Source: RPQJ01 sp963706755 (lineage in GTDB: Bacteria > Pseudomonadota > Gammaproteobacteria > Steroidobacterales > Steroidobacteraceae). From it: 64,000 nucleotides of DNA. Every line of letters starts with the position of its first letter. Positions within the stretch are counted from its first letter, which is position 1. This document shows positions 11,706 through 21,841 of the stretch, piece by piece. Under the pieces are notes generated by a model. That model did not search any database, was not told the DNA's origin, and saw nothing but the letters and a program-made list of their open reading frames with translations. The DNA lies in assembly GCA_963706755.1 (NCBI GenBank), contig CAVPNH010000008.1, positions 62,001 to 126,000 of the forward strand, given 5' to 3'. The position numbers and the translations under genes are program-made.

Positions 11706-12315
11706 TCATGGGCCGGCCAGCCTGCGGTACTTCTCGTCCAGCGCCACGACCGCATTGCGCAGTTCGTCCACGTCGGCCGTGTTGTGGATCACGTCGTCCG
11801 CCAGCGCGAGACGCTCGGCCCGGGTCGCCTGCGCATTCAGCGAGGCCTGCGCCTGCTCGTGCGATACCCCGTCGCGCATCACGAGTCGCCGGATCTGCAG
11901 CTCTTCGGGCACGTCGACCAGCAGCACGCGGTCCACGTGGTCGCGGCGACCGCCCTCGGTCAGCAGGGGGATGACGAGCACCTGGTAGGGGCCCGCCGCG
12001 GCCACGGACTGCCGGGCCATTTCGGCGCGTATCACCGGGTGAAGGATGGCCTCGAGGCGGTGCCTGGCGCCGGGGTCGGCGAAGATGCGCTCGCGCATGC
12101 GGCGCCGGTCGAGGCCACCCGAGGCGTCGAGCACCCCGGTGCCGAATGCGGCGACGACCTGTGCGAGCGCCGGTTGGCCCGGTTCCACGACCTGCCGCGC
12201 GATCACGTCGGTGTCGATCACCGGCACGCCGAGCGCGGCGAAAAGCCCGGCCACCGTGGACTTGCCACTCGCGATGCCCCCGGTGAGCGCGACGCGGAAG
12301 GGAGCGGGCTCTCAT
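11706..12315 (-). CDS. coaE: Dephospho-CoA kinase, one apparent frameshift
   Basis: Last enzyme of coenzyme A synthesis. The P-loop ALTGGIASGKSTVAGLFAALG and the DTDVIARQVVEPG region identify it, with VIPLLTEGG and the VDVPEELQIRRL lid following. ATG 12315 begins MRARS; one extra base at the GGG 12300-12302 (plus strand) must be skipped to join this to FRVALTGG. The corrected product is 202 aa, the normal length. It lies 23 bases after pilD on the same strand, the usual pilD-coaE arrangement. Confidence 0.9.
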
Positions 12316-12338
12316 CGAATCGTTCCCGCTGGCGCCGG

Positions 12339-13270
12339 TCAGCGATCGAGACCGGCGAAGGACAGGTACCCGCCGACGATCTGCGGTCCCCACATGAGGG
12401 CGATCCAGCCGGCTGCGGCAAGATACGGTCCGAACGGGATCGGGACGTTGCGGTCGCGGCCGCGCAGCGCGATCAGCGTGATGCCGACCACCGCGCCGGT
12501 GAAGGCCGAGAGCAGGATCACGAGCGGCAGCATCTGCCAGCCCATCCACGCGCCGAACGCGGCGAAGAGCTTGAAGTCGCCGTAGCCCATGCCTTCCTTG
12601 CCCGTGAGCAGCTTGAAGGCCCAGTACACCAGCCACAGGCTGACGTAGCCGGCGGCAGCGCCGATGATCGCGGACCACGGATCCACGGGGATGGAGAGCG
12701 CCGGGCCGGGCTGCCACAGCGAGGCTCGCCAGCAGCCCGAGCCACATGAGCGGCAGCGTGATCGCGTCCGGCAGGATCTGGTGGTCGAGGTCGATCACGG
12801 TGAGCGCGACCAGCGCCCAGGTGAACACGAGCGCCGCGACCGATTGCCACTCGCAGCCGTAGCGCCACACCACGGCCGCGGAGAGCAGGGCCGTGCCGAG
12901 CTCCACGATCGGATAGCGCGGGGAGATGCGCGCCTTGCAACTCGCGCACTTGCCGCCAAGCAGCAGGTAGCTCAGGACCGGGATGTTCTGGTGCGCCTTG
13001 ATCTCCGCGCCGCAGTGAGGGCAGGCGGAGCGGGGGACGACCAGGTTGTAGGGTTGCTGGCCGGCGGCGGAACCTGCCGCTGCGCCGGGCTGCTGCGATG
13101 CGCCGTCGGGTGCGAGCGCCTCCTCGGCCTGGGCCCGCCACTGCCGGTCGAGCATGACCGGCAGGCGGTGGATCACCACGTTCAGGAAGCTGCCCACCAG
13201 CAAGCGAGAGCAGGAACGCGCTGCCGACGAGCAGCGCGGGGCTGGCCCTGAGAAGTTCGAGCAGCGTCAG
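12339..13270 (-). CDS. pilD: Type IV prepilin peptidase/N-methyltransferase, two apparent frameshifts
   Basis: Cleaves prepilin leaders and methylates the new N-terminal Phe in the inner membrane. Visible are GSFLNVVIHRLP, the methyltransferase-domain cysteines (CPHCGAEI and CASCKA), and the aspartyl-protease signatures DLDHQILPDAITLP and GYGDFKL. Two single extra bases, near 13204-13207 and 12717-12726, split the frame; the corrected length is 309 aa. The likely start is a CTG overlapping the pilC stop (CTGA, 13267-13270), giving TLLELLRASPALLVG; a non-ATG start is unusual and is my inference. Confidence 0.88.
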
Positions 13271-14484
13271 ACGACCGCGCCCAGCTTGAAGATCGGCAGG
13301 TACATGGCGATCACCAGGCCGCCGACCAGCACGCCGAGGATCACCATGATGAGCGGCTCGAGGAGGCTCGAGAGGCCGTCCACCGCAGCGTCCACGTCCG
13401 CCTCGTAGAAGTCGGCCACCTTGCCGGCCATCTCGTCCAGCGAACCCGACTCCTCGCCCACCGCGATCATCTGCACGACCATGTTGGGGAAGAGCCCGGT
13501 GTTCTCCATGGCGCGCTGCATGCGCATGCCGGTGGAGATTTCGTCGCGCATCCGCAGCACGGCGTCATGGTAGACGATGTTGCCGGTAGCCCCGGCGACC
13601 GACTTCATGGCCTCGACCAGTGGCACGCCGGCGCCGAACATCGTCGCGAGCGTACGCGCGTAGCGGGCGATGGCGGCTTTCCTCAGGATCGGGCCGATGA
13701 CCGGAATCTGCAGCGACGTCCGGTCGATGAACTGGCGCATGGGCCGCGAGCGCTTGTAGAAGTAGCCGAAAGCGAACGCCGCGCCGCCCAGGACCAGGAA
13801 CATGAACCACCAGTTCGCCTGCATCCACCGCGACATGTTGATGACCATCTGCGTGAACGCCGGGAGTTCCGCGCCGAAGCCCTTGAAGAGTTCCTCGAAC
13901 TGCGGGATGACGAAGAGCAGCAGGATGACCGTCACGATCACCGCGACCGCGAGCACCGCGGCCGGGTAGAACAGCGCCTTCTTGATCTTCTTCTTGAGGG
14001 CCTCGGTCTTCTCCTTGTAGGTCGCGATCTTCTCGAGCACGGTCTCGAGCGCGCCGGCGTGTTCGCCGGCCTCGACGAGGTTCACGAACAGGTCGTCGAA
14101 GTAGAGCGGGTGCTTGGCCAGCGCCTGGTTGAGCGCGTTGCCGGTCTCGATGTCGGACTTGATGGCGAGCACGAGCTTCTGCACCGCCGGCTTGTCGTTG
14201 CCGACGCCGATGATCTCGAAGGCCTGCACCATGGGAATGCCGGCCGTCAGCATCGTGGCGAGCTGGCGGCTGAAGATCGCGATATCCTCCGCAGTGACCT
14301 TGCCTTCCGGGTTCAATAGCCGGCTTTCCTTGCGGATCCTGGTTGCGGCGATGCCCTGCCGGCGCAGGTCTGCCTTCAGTTCGAATTCATCCCTCGCGAG
14401 GCCCCGCCCCTTCAGGCGGTTGCCCTTCCTGTCCTTGCCTTCCCACTTGAACGGGAATTGCTTGCCTGCGACCAGTTCGACCAT
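13267..14484 (-). CDS. pilC: Type IV pilus inner-membrane platform protein PilC
   Basis: 405-aa GspF-type protein with two repeated halves, FSRQLATMLTAGIPMVQAFE and YARTLATMFGAGVPLVEAMKS, and several membrane helices (VLAVAVIVTVILLLFVI; LIMVILGVLVGGLVIAMYL). It forms the membrane base on which the PilB motor acts. N-terminus MVELVAGKQFPFKWEGKDRKG is standard. 20 bases separate it from pilB; it overlaps pilD by 4 bases. Confidence 0.96.
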   Translation of the reverse strand: MVELVAGKQFPFKWEGKDRKGNRLKGRGLARDEFELKADLRRQGIAATRIRKESRLLNPEGKVTAEDIAIFSRQLATMLTAGIPMVQAFEIIGVGNDKPAVQKLVLAIKSDIETGNALNQALAKHPLYFDDLFVNLVEAGEHAGALETVLEKIATYKEKTEALKKKIKKALFYPAAVLAVAVIVTVILLLFVIPQFEELFKGFGAELPAFTQMVINMSRWMQANWWFMFLVLGGAAFAFGYFYKRSRPMRQFIDRTSLQIPVIGPILRKAAIARYARTLATMFGAGVPLVEAMKSVAGATGNIVYHDAVLRMRDEISTGMRMQRAMENTGLFPNMVVQMIAVGEESGSLDEMAGKVADFYEADVDAAVDGLSSLLEPLIMVILGVLVGGLVIAMYLPIFKLGAVV

Positions 14485-14504
14485 GTCTTACCTGCCTGCG
14501 AAGT

Positions 14505-16247
<1,743 letters not shown>

Positions 16248-16390
16248 GCAGTTACGCGACTACCAGGGGAGCCCTCAGCGCACGGAGCCAGCGCGCACAA
16301 GACTATCAAATGTTAAATGCTTTTAGTTCACCCTGATGGTCTTTCGGGCCGGAAATTGAGACCGGCTTCTCGCCCCGGGGCGCACGGGGA

Positions 16391-16426
16391 CCAAAGAAAA
16401 GGGGCCCCTCATCGCTGAGGGGCCCC
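16391..16426 (-). terminator. Intrinsic terminator downstream of pilA
   Basis: An 11-bp perfect stem (GGGGCCCCTCA 16401-16411 with TGAGGGGCCCC 16416-16426, loop TCGC) is followed on the minus strand by TTTTCTTT (16393-16400). It lies about 80 bases after the pilA stop and 140 bases before pilB, which should make pilA mRNA mostly monocistronic. Confidence 0.9.
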
Positions 16427-16507
16427 GCTGACTTCCTTCCGCCGACTACCCCGAGGCAGTCAGCCGTTAGAGTCGTCTAACAAGCCATGCGTTGAAATCA
16501 GGACTGC

Positions 16508-17008
16508 TTACTGCTCACGGCACGACTGCGGCAGGTACTTGCCCGTGATGTCGGTCGCGTCATCCCCTGAGGGGCCCGAAGCCGGGTCAGTCGGCGCGGC
16601 TGCCATGTTCACAGAGACGTCGTTGTAGCCGCACAGCCAGATCACGTCGTCGTTCGAGCTCAGCATCGGCTTCAGCGAAAGCAGGCTGCCAGCGATATTG
16701 GCGTTGGCCTGGTTGCCGTAGGTGATGTTGATGGTGCCCGCGTCGATCGCGACGCCGGTCACGTACTTGCCGGACGGCTCGTTGTCGATGCCCAGTGCCG
16801 CCAGGTCGGCCGGCCAGGCGCCAGTCTGAGCGTAGTTCTCCGCAATGGCGGCCTTCAGGGCGCCCGCCAGGTTCATGCCTTCCGTGACCTGCGACCGGAT
16901 CGTGTAGTCCTGGTACGCCGGGATCGCGATGGCCGCGAGGATGCCGATGATCGCAACGACGATCATCAATTCGATGAGGGTGAAACCCTTCTGGACAGAC
17001 TTCATCAT
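16508..17008 (-). CDS. pilA: Type IVa major pilin PilA
   Basis: 166-aa prepilin with short leader MMKSVQKG, cleavage before F9 and Glu at mature position 5 (FTLIELMIVVAIIGILAAIA), the hallmark class IVa helix. Later it has the YQDYTIRSQVTEG stretch and a C-terminal cysteine pair (WLCGY and QSCREQ) that would form the pilin disulfide loop. It is processed by PilD and assembled by PilB/PilC encoded next door. Driven by the sigma-54 site at 17074-17088. Confidence 0.97.
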   Translation of the reverse strand: MMKSVQKGFTLIELMIVVAIIGILAAIAIPAYQDYTIRSQVTEGMNLAGALKAAIAENYAQTGAWPADLAALGIDNEPSGKYVTGVAIDAGTINITYGNQANANIAGSLLSLKPMLSSNDDVIWLCGYNDVSVNMAAAPTDPASGPSGDDATDITGKYLPQSCREQ

Positions 17009-17073
17009 TTGAGTGACTCCTTGGAGCTAGGGACAAGTCGTTACAGCGGCCATAGGCCGGCAAGGAGAACAAA

Positions 17074-17088
17074 GCAATTGCCGTGCCA
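17074..17088 (-). promoter_or_regulatory. Sigma-54 promoter of pilA
   Basis: On the minus strand TGGCACG-N4-TTGC followed by T, an exact match to the -24/-12 consensus. It lies 66 bases upstream of the pilA start codon. pilR, a sigma-54 activator, is the adjacent upstream gene. Confidence 0.92.
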
Positions 17089-17182
17089 ACCGCGCGCAGG
17101 CTCGTAACCGACTGTTTTCCGGGTTAATTCGACAGCGTTGGTCATGGCCGCCCGCGCCCCGGGCACGAAGGAATGACGGCAG

Positions 17183-17199
17183 GTGTCACTAAGTGACAC
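17183..17199. promoter_or_regulatory. Likely PilR upstream activating palindrome
   Basis: Perfect palindrome GTGTCACT-A-AGTGACAC, flanked by further TGAC/GTCA elements at 17174-17177 and 17205-17217. It lies about 100 bases upstream of the sigma-54 site, a typical enhancer distance. PilR sites in Pseudomonas contain repeated TGTC cores, so PilR is the obvious candidate; binding is inferred. Confidence 0.75.
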
Positions 17200-17214
17200 G
17201 GGCCGTCACTATTG

Positions 17215-18558
17215 TCACTCGATGCCCAGCTTCTTCACCCGGTACCTGAGCTGCCTGAAGGTGATCCCGAGCAGCTCCGCCGCCCTGGTCTTGTTGTAGC
17301 GGGTCTGCTCGAGCGCCTTGATGATCGCATCCCGCTCGATGTGCGCGAGCTGGCCCTCGAGTCCGTCAGCCTCCGCTTCGTCCGCCGCCGCGTCCAGTTC
17401 GACGACCGGCGCGCCTGGCCGGAGCTGGATGTCGCCCGGCTCGATCCGGGCGCCGGCGCAGAGCGTCACCGCCCGCTCGAGGATGTTCTCGAGCTCACGG
17501 ACGTTTCCCGGGTACGAGTAAGTGAGCAGGCTGTCCATGGCCTCGTCGCTGATCGCGGGCCGCGGCACGCCGATTTCCTTTGCCACGCGGTCGAGCAGCA
17601 CGTCCACGAGCTGCGGCACGTCGTCGAGCCGGTCGCGGAGCGCCGGCACGTGCAGCTCGATGACGTTGATACGGTAGTAGAGGTCCTCGCGGAACTTGCC
17701 GGCCTTGACCAGTTCCTCCAGCCGCCGGTGCGTCGCGGAGAGGATCCGCACGTCCACGGGCACCTCGCGCGTGTCGCCGACGGGGCGCACGGACTTCTCC
17801 TGGATCACGCGCAGGAGCTTGACCTGCATGTGCAGCGGCAGGTCCGCCACCTCGTCCAGGAACAGCGTCCCGCCCTCGGCGCTGCGGATCAGCCCCTCCT
17901 TGTCGGCCACCGCGCCGGTGAAGCTGCCCTTGCGGTACCCGAAGAGCTCGCTCTCCATGAGTTCGGTCGGGATCGCGCCGCAGTTCACCGGCACGAACGG
18001 CCCTTCTTTCCTTGGGCCCGACTCGTGGATGAGCCGCGCGACCAGTTCCTTGCCCGTGCCCGAGTCGCCGGAGACGTGCACCGGAGCCTGTGAGCGCGCG
18101 ACCCGGGCGATCATCTCGCGCAACTGCTGCATGGGCTTCGAGGTCCCGAGCAGCTTCATCGCCGAGTATCGGCCGGTCTCCTCGATGTCCCCGCCGAGCC
18201 TGAGCGTGGCCGTGATCAGCCTGCGGAGTGCCGCGAGGTCGAGCGGCTTCGAGATGAAGTCGAACGCCCCGAGCTTGAGCGCGCGGACCGCGGCCTCGAC
18301 GTTGCCGTGCGCCGTGATGACGGCCACCGGCACCCCGGGGCGGTGCTCCTGGATCCAGCCGACGAGATCCAGGCCGTCGCCGTCGGGCAATCGCATGTCG
18401 GTGAGCACGAGGTCATAGCGCTCGCCGGCGAGCTGCTTCACAGCCGAGCCGTAGTCGCCCGCCGTCTCCACGGCGATGTCCATGCGGCCGAGCGTGATGG
18501 ACAGCAGGTCCCGGATGTCGGGTTCGTCGTCGACGACGAGGGCGCGGGGGTGGCGCAT
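17215..18558 (-). CDS. pilR: Sigma-54-dependent response regulator PilR
   Basis: 447 aa. Receiver domain with acidic pocket D10/D11 and phospho-acceptor D54 (VLTDMRLPDGDG), AAA+ domain with Walker A GDSGTGKE (164-171), the sigma-54 contact loop as GSFTGA, Walker B GGTLFLDEVADLP, and a C-terminal Fis-type helix-turn-helix (NKTRAAELLGITFRQLRYRV). Activates pilA. Normally pairs with PilS; here a toxin-antitoxin pair lies between the two genes. Confidence 0.95.
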   Translation of the reverse strand: MRHPRALVVDDEPDIRDLLSITLGRMDIAVETAGDYGSAVKQLAGERYDLVLTDMRLPDGDGLDLVGWIQEHRPGVPVAVITAHGNVEAAVRALKLGAFDFISKPLDLAALRRLITATLRLGGDIEETGRYSAMKLLGTSKPMQQLREMIARVARSQAPVHVSGDSGTGKELVARLIHESGPRKEGPFVPVNCGAIPTELMESELFGYRKGSFTGAVADKEGLIRSAEGGTLFLDEVADLPLHMQVKLLRVIQEKSVRPVGDTREVPVDVRILSATHRRLEELVKAGKFREDLYYRINVIELHVPALRDRLDDVPQLVDVLLDRVAKEIGVPRPAISDEAMDSLLTYSYPGNVRELENILERAVTLCAGARIEPGDIQLRPGAPVVELDAAADEAEADGLEGQLAHIERDAIIKALEQTRYNKTRAAELLGITFRQLRYRVKKLGIE

Positions 18559-18701
18559 CGTGCGGTTGGGTCTGCCAGGGTGCCTTGAGTCTGGGGCGGG
18601 ACTATACCGGAGACGGGGCCGCCGCTCCTCGTGCGCGCTTCACGAAAGGCACCGGCCTGTCTTCCAACTCAGCGCTGCGCGCAGCAGTGGCGCTGGGCGA
18701 G

Positions 18702-19043
18702 TCACTGCAGGCCAAGCGCCAGCTTCAGTCCGCGGACGACCGACTCGAACTGCGATGCGTCCAACTTGCCGGCGCGTGATTCCAATAGCCGCTTGTCCAC
18801 CGTCATCAACTGCGATACGTTCACAACCGATGGCTGCGACAGGCCGGTTCTTCTACCACTGACACGCACGTTGCCCGGCGCCGTCGCCAGGTGCTCATTG
18901 GTGGTGATTACGGCAACGATGACGGTCGCAAGTCGGCTTCGATTGAAGCTGTCTGCGGATACGATGAGTACCGGTCGTCGAAAGCCTGGACCCGAGCCCT
19001 TGGGAACCGGCAGCGGCGCCCACCAGATCTCGCCGCGGTTCAC
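18702..19043 (-). CDS. MazF-family endoribonuclease toxin
   Basis: 113 aa. MNRGEIWWAPLPVPKGSGPGFRRPVLIVSADSFN is the MazF/PemK N-terminal signature (beta strand, GSGPGFRRPVLIVS loop) and SQPSVVNVSQLMTVDK the central strand with catalytic Thr/Ser region. Such toxins cut mRNA. The GTG start overlaps the stop of the antitoxin gene (GTGA at 19040-19043), the usual coupled toxin-antitoxin layout. It sits between pilR and pilS on their strand. Confidence 0.9.
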   Translation of the reverse strand: MNRGEIWWAPLPVPKGSGPGFRRPVLIVSADSFNRSRLATVIVAVITTNEHLATAPGNVRVSGRRTGLSQPSVVNVSQLMTVDKRLLESRAGKLDASQFESVVRGLKLALGLQ

Positions 19044-19291
19044 CGTCTCCTTCCTTCCGCAATCGACCTGAATTGTAGTTCCGCGAGGCCGGGCTCCAGG
19101 CCGGTGTTGTTGGCTGGATCCGAGTACACGGCGTTGAGCTGCGCGGTTACCTGGTCGTCATCGTGGCGCACGAGCAGTTCCACCAGCGCCCGACGATAGA
19201 GCTCGCTCCGGGATACACCCATGCGCGCGGCAAGGCGTTCGGCCGACCGGAACACCGGGTCTGGCAGGGAGATGGCGGTCTTCATGCCCAT
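19040..19291 (-). CDS. Ribbon-helix-helix antitoxin of the MazF-like toxin
   Basis: 83 aa from ATG 19291 (MGMKTAISLPDPVFRSAERLAARMGVSRSELYRRALVELL); ATG 19285 is an equally good start. The strand-helix-helix pattern MKTAISLPD...VSRSELYRRAL is typical of MetJ/Arc-type DNA-binding antitoxins. The acidic C-terminus would wrap the toxin. Immediately upstream is a palindrome suited to autoregulation. Translationally coupled to the toxin by a 4-base overlap. Confidence 0.88.
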   Translation of the reverse strand: MGMKTAISLPDPVFRSAERLAARMGVSRSELYRRALVELLVRHDDDQVTAQLNAVYSDPANNTGLEPGLAELQFRSIAEGRRR

Positions 19292-19292
19292 A

Positions 19293-19310
19293 GTATAACC
19301 GAGGTTATAC
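19293..19310. promoter_or_regulatory. Operator palindrome of the MazF-type module
   Basis: GTATAACC-GA-GGTTATAC, a perfect 8+2+8 inverted repeat ending 1-2 bases from the antitoxin start and containing TATAAC on either strand (-10-like). Typical for ribbon-helix-helix autorepression. Confidence 0.85.
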
Positions 19311-19389
19311 CGCACCGCGTCGGCGTCATGCCACGCGGAAATCGCCTGCGTACGGCCAATTACTCACGCCTCGGCCGCGAAGCACCGGT

Positions 19390-21015
19390 TCACTCCCAAC
19401 GCAACGGATCGGCGAAGATGATGCGGAAGATGCTGCCACCGCCGGGCCGCGCCTCGTAGGCCAGCAGCGCGCCGTTCGTCTGGCAGAGCTCGCGCGAGAT
19501 GAAGAGCCCCAGGCCCGTGCCGCCCGCCTTGTCGGTGAAGAAGGGCTCGAAGATGCGTTCGGCATTCGCGGGATCGATGCCGGCCCCGCGGTCCACGATC
19601 TCGAGATACGGCCGGCCGGTGGAGGCGATGCGACCGGTGCGGAGCAGCACCGGCTCGCCGCCGGCCGCAGCCGCGTGCTGCATCGCGTTGTCGCACAGGT
19701 TCCACAGCACCTGGTGCAGGTGCGTGGGGTCGAATTTCACCTGGACGGAGGACGCGTCGGCGCGCAGGCCGAAGGCCGCCGGCGCAACCTGCGTGGTCGC
19801 CACGAATTCCTGCACGAAGCCGGCCAGCCACGGCTGGAGGTCGAGGCGTTCCTGGCGCGTCGTTTCGCGCCTCGAGAGCTGCAGCACGCTCTCGATGATC
19901 TGGCTCACCCGCGTCGCGTTCTGCTCGATGATGTCCGTGAGGTGCCGGTCGTCGTCGCCGAGCGCGGGCGATTCCCGCAGCAGCTGGCCTGCGTGGCTCA
20001 TCGCACCCACCGGGTTGCGTATCTCGTGGGCGATGCTGGCGCTCAACCGGCCGAGCGCCGCGAGCTTCGACTGCTGCACGCGCTCGGCGACGACGCTCGT
20101 GTCCTCGAGGAACACCAGCACAGGGCCGGGGCCCGTCTCGGACAGCGGCACGAAATGCGGCCGGATCACGGTGCCGCCGTCGGACGACACGACCTCGCCG
20201 GTGGCGTCCCGGCGGTCCGACGCCTGCCGCCGCCAGGTCTCGAGCTGGTAGAGCAGGCGCGGCGACACTTCGCCGAGCAAGGTGCCGTTCGCGACCGGCC
20301 CGCCGGTCAGCAGTTGCGCTGCGGTCTCGTTGACGAGGCGCACGCGATCGGACTCGTCCACGACCAGGATGCTTTCGCGCAGGTGCTGCACGATGAACTC
20401 GTTCAGCTCGTTCAGGTTGGCGAGGTCGATGTCGCGCTGGTGCACCAGCGCCTCGCTCTCGCGCAGCCGGTTGGCGAGCGGGATCGCGAGCAGCGTGATC
20501 GCGAACAGGCTTGCGCCCGTGAGGCCGGCGATGAGGAAGTCGGCGCCCTGGCTCACGCCCGCGAGGCCCGCCACCACCGTCTGGAAGAGCAACGCGAGGG
20601 TGAGCACCGAGGTCGCGAGCAGCGCCAGCCTGCGGCTCACGATGGTCGCCGTGGCGCCCGCGGGCAGGATGAGCAGCATGCCGAGGCCGCTCGCGACGCC
20701 GCCGCTCGCGTGGATGAAGAGCAGGATCGCCGTGGCATCGACGCTGAGCTGGAACAGGGCCAGCCACTCGGCCGAGGGCCAGCGCCGCTGGATCGGCTGG
20801 ATCGAGACGAGGGCGAACGCGAAATATGCGGCGCAGATGCCGATGAAGAGCCCGGGGTTGTGCGTCCCGACGCTGCGCCGGGGCGCGTCGAAGAAGAACA
20901 CCAGCAGCAGCACCATCGGCACCATCAGCCGGAAGATGTTCAGCAGGCCGAGGACCCGCCACGGCAGGTCCTTCGGCTCGTCGGGCCGGGGGCGGGGGGT
21001 GGGGATCTGGGGCAT
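19390..21015 (-). CDS. pilS: Sensor histidine kinase PilS
   Basis: 541 aa from ATG 21015 (MPQIPTPRPRPDEPKDLPW). Six or so membrane helices (from LMVPMVLLLVFFF to LFAITLLAIPLANRL) precede a PAS-like region (ESILVVDESDRVRLVNETAAQLL), the dimerisation box SIAHEIRNPVGAMSHAG with the phospho-His, and ATPase motifs NLCDNAMQHA, DRGAGIDPAN and GGTGLGLFISREL. It phosphorylates PilR. A TTG at 21054 in the same frame would add 13 residues but lacks family support. Reading through the toxin module, or a second promoter, is needed to coexpress pilR. Confidence 0.94.
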   Translation of the reverse strand: MPQIPTPRPRPDEPKDLPWRVLGLLNIFRLMVPMVLLLVFFFDAPRRSVGTHNPGLFIGICAAYFAFALVSIQPIQRRWPSAEWLALFQLSVDATAILLFIHASGGVASGLGMLLILPAGATATIVSRRLALLATSVLTLALLFQTVVAGLAGVSQGADFLIAGLTGASLFAITLLAIPLANRLRESEALVHQRDIDLANLNELNEFIVQHLRESILVVDESDRVRLVNETAAQLLTGGPVANGTLLGEVSPRLLYQLETWRRQASDRRDATGEVVSSDGGTVIRPHFVPLSETGPGPVLVFLEDTSVVAERVQQSKLAALGRLSASIAHEIRNPVGAMSHAGQLLRESPALGDDDRHLTDIIEQNATRVSQIIESVLQLSRRETTRQERLDLQPWLAGFVQEFVATTQVAPAAFGLRADASSVQVKFDPTHLHQVLWNLCDNAMQHAAAAGGEPVLLRTGRIASTGRPYLEIVDRGAGIDPANAERIFEPFFTDKAGGTGLGLFISRELCQTNGALLAYEARPGGGSIFRIIFADPLRWE

Positions 21016-21076
21016 TCGCAGCAGTTTCTCGCCTCGCAGGGGGCTGAGCAACAAGGCATGTTGCCCGGGCCCGCGG

Positions 21077-21104
21077 TTGCCACTATGCCGGAATACGGTA
21101 ATAC
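21077..21104 (+). promoter_or_regulatory. Sigma-70 promoter of the AbrB/PIN pair
   Basis: TTGCCA (21077-21082), 16-base spacer, TAATAC (21099-21104). The expected transcription start is at about 21110, on top of the ATGATG start at 21109-21114, so the message may be leaderless. Confidence 0.6.
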
Positions 21105-21111
21105 TGCAATG

Positions 21112-21381
21112 ATGAAAAACGCCATCACCATCAACCGTCGGGGCGTCATCACGCTTCCGGCCCGGCTGCGCCGCTCGCTGGGCCTCGCCGCGGACGACCA
21201 GTTGATCGCCGAGGTGACGCCCGACGGGCTGCTGCTGCGTCCGGCCGTGACGCTGCCTGTCGAGGTCTACACGCCTGGACGGGTGCGGGAGTTCGATTCC
21301 GCGGAGGCCGAGCTGGCGGAGGTGCTGCGCCCGCCTGGCCGCGCGAAATCGTCGTCCCGGCGACAGCCGAAGCGTCGTTGA
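21112..21381 (+). CDS. AbrB/SpoVT-type antitoxin
   Basis: 89 aa (MKNAITINRRGVITLPARLRRSLGLAADDQLIAEVTPDGLLLRPA), the swapped-hairpin DNA-binding fold. Starts at 21109 or 21112 are equivalent. No Shine-Dalgarno is present, in keeping with the possible leaderless start. The basic tail (RAKSSSRRQPKRR) is unusual for an antitoxin. It is followed after 15 bases by a PIN-domain gene and lies divergent from pilS. Confidence 0.85.
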   Translation: MKNAITINRRGVITLPARLRRSLGLAADDQLIAEVTPDGLLLRPAVTLPVEVYTPGRVREFDSAEAELAEVLRPPGRAKSSSRRQPKRR

Positions 21382-21396
21382 GCGGGGTAGCAGCCG

Positions 21397-21807
21397 GTGC
21401 GCGTCTTCCTGGACGCCAACATCCTGTTCTCCGCGGCCAAGTCGGACGGGGCCGTGCGCGCGCTGCTGTCACTCGTCGCCGCGCAGGGCCACCAACTGGT
21501 CGCGGACGAGTACGTGGTTGCAGAGGCGCGCCGCAATCTCCTGTCCAAGGGGGCTGGCGCGATGGAAAGCTTCGAAGAGGTCCTGCGGTACATTGAGGTT
21601 GCGCCATATCGGCCCACCCGGCTGCCGCACGAATTGGCCGCGCTCATCGTCGACAAGGACCGGCCTGTCATGGCTGCTGCGATCCGCCTGCGCTGCGATG
21701 TGCTCGTGACCGGAGATTCAACCCACTTCGGCGGGCTGTACGGCACTGTCCGCCACGGCGTGGCCGTCCACTCGCCGCGGTCGCTGGCCGAAGCCCTGAA
21801 AGGGTAA
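21397..21807 (+). CDS. PIN-domain ribonuclease (VapC-like toxin)
   Basis: 136 aa from GTG 21397. MRVFLDANILFSAAKS carries the first catalytic Asp (D6) and DVLVTGDSTHFGGLYG the distal acidic site, with VADEYVVAEARRNL supplying the second. This matches the COG1569-type PIN family. Paired with the AbrB-like gene upstream. It ends 34 bases before sucC. Confidence 0.85.
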   Translation: MRVFLDANILFSAAKSDGAVRALLSLVAAQGHQLVADEYVVAEARRNLLSKGAGAMESFEEVLRYIEVAPYRPTRLPHELAALIVDKDRPVMAAAIRLRCDVLVTGDSTHFGGLYGTVRHGVAVHSPRSLAEALKG

Positions 21808-21841
21808 ACTACGCGGCCTTGTCCCCAAGCCGGCCGCGTTC

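Noticed and set aside
10768..13203. A single 811-codon open frame spanning pilD, coaE and zapD
   Set aside because: Only parts encode recognisable protein in that frame; coaE is read in another frame. The openness comes from high GC, and zapD has its own start at 11574.
19675..21060. Long open frames opposite pilS, and similar ones opposite pilR, secA, groEL and pilB
   Set aside because: They mirror codon structure of the real genes on the other strand and have arginine- or alanine-rich, non-protein-like composition.
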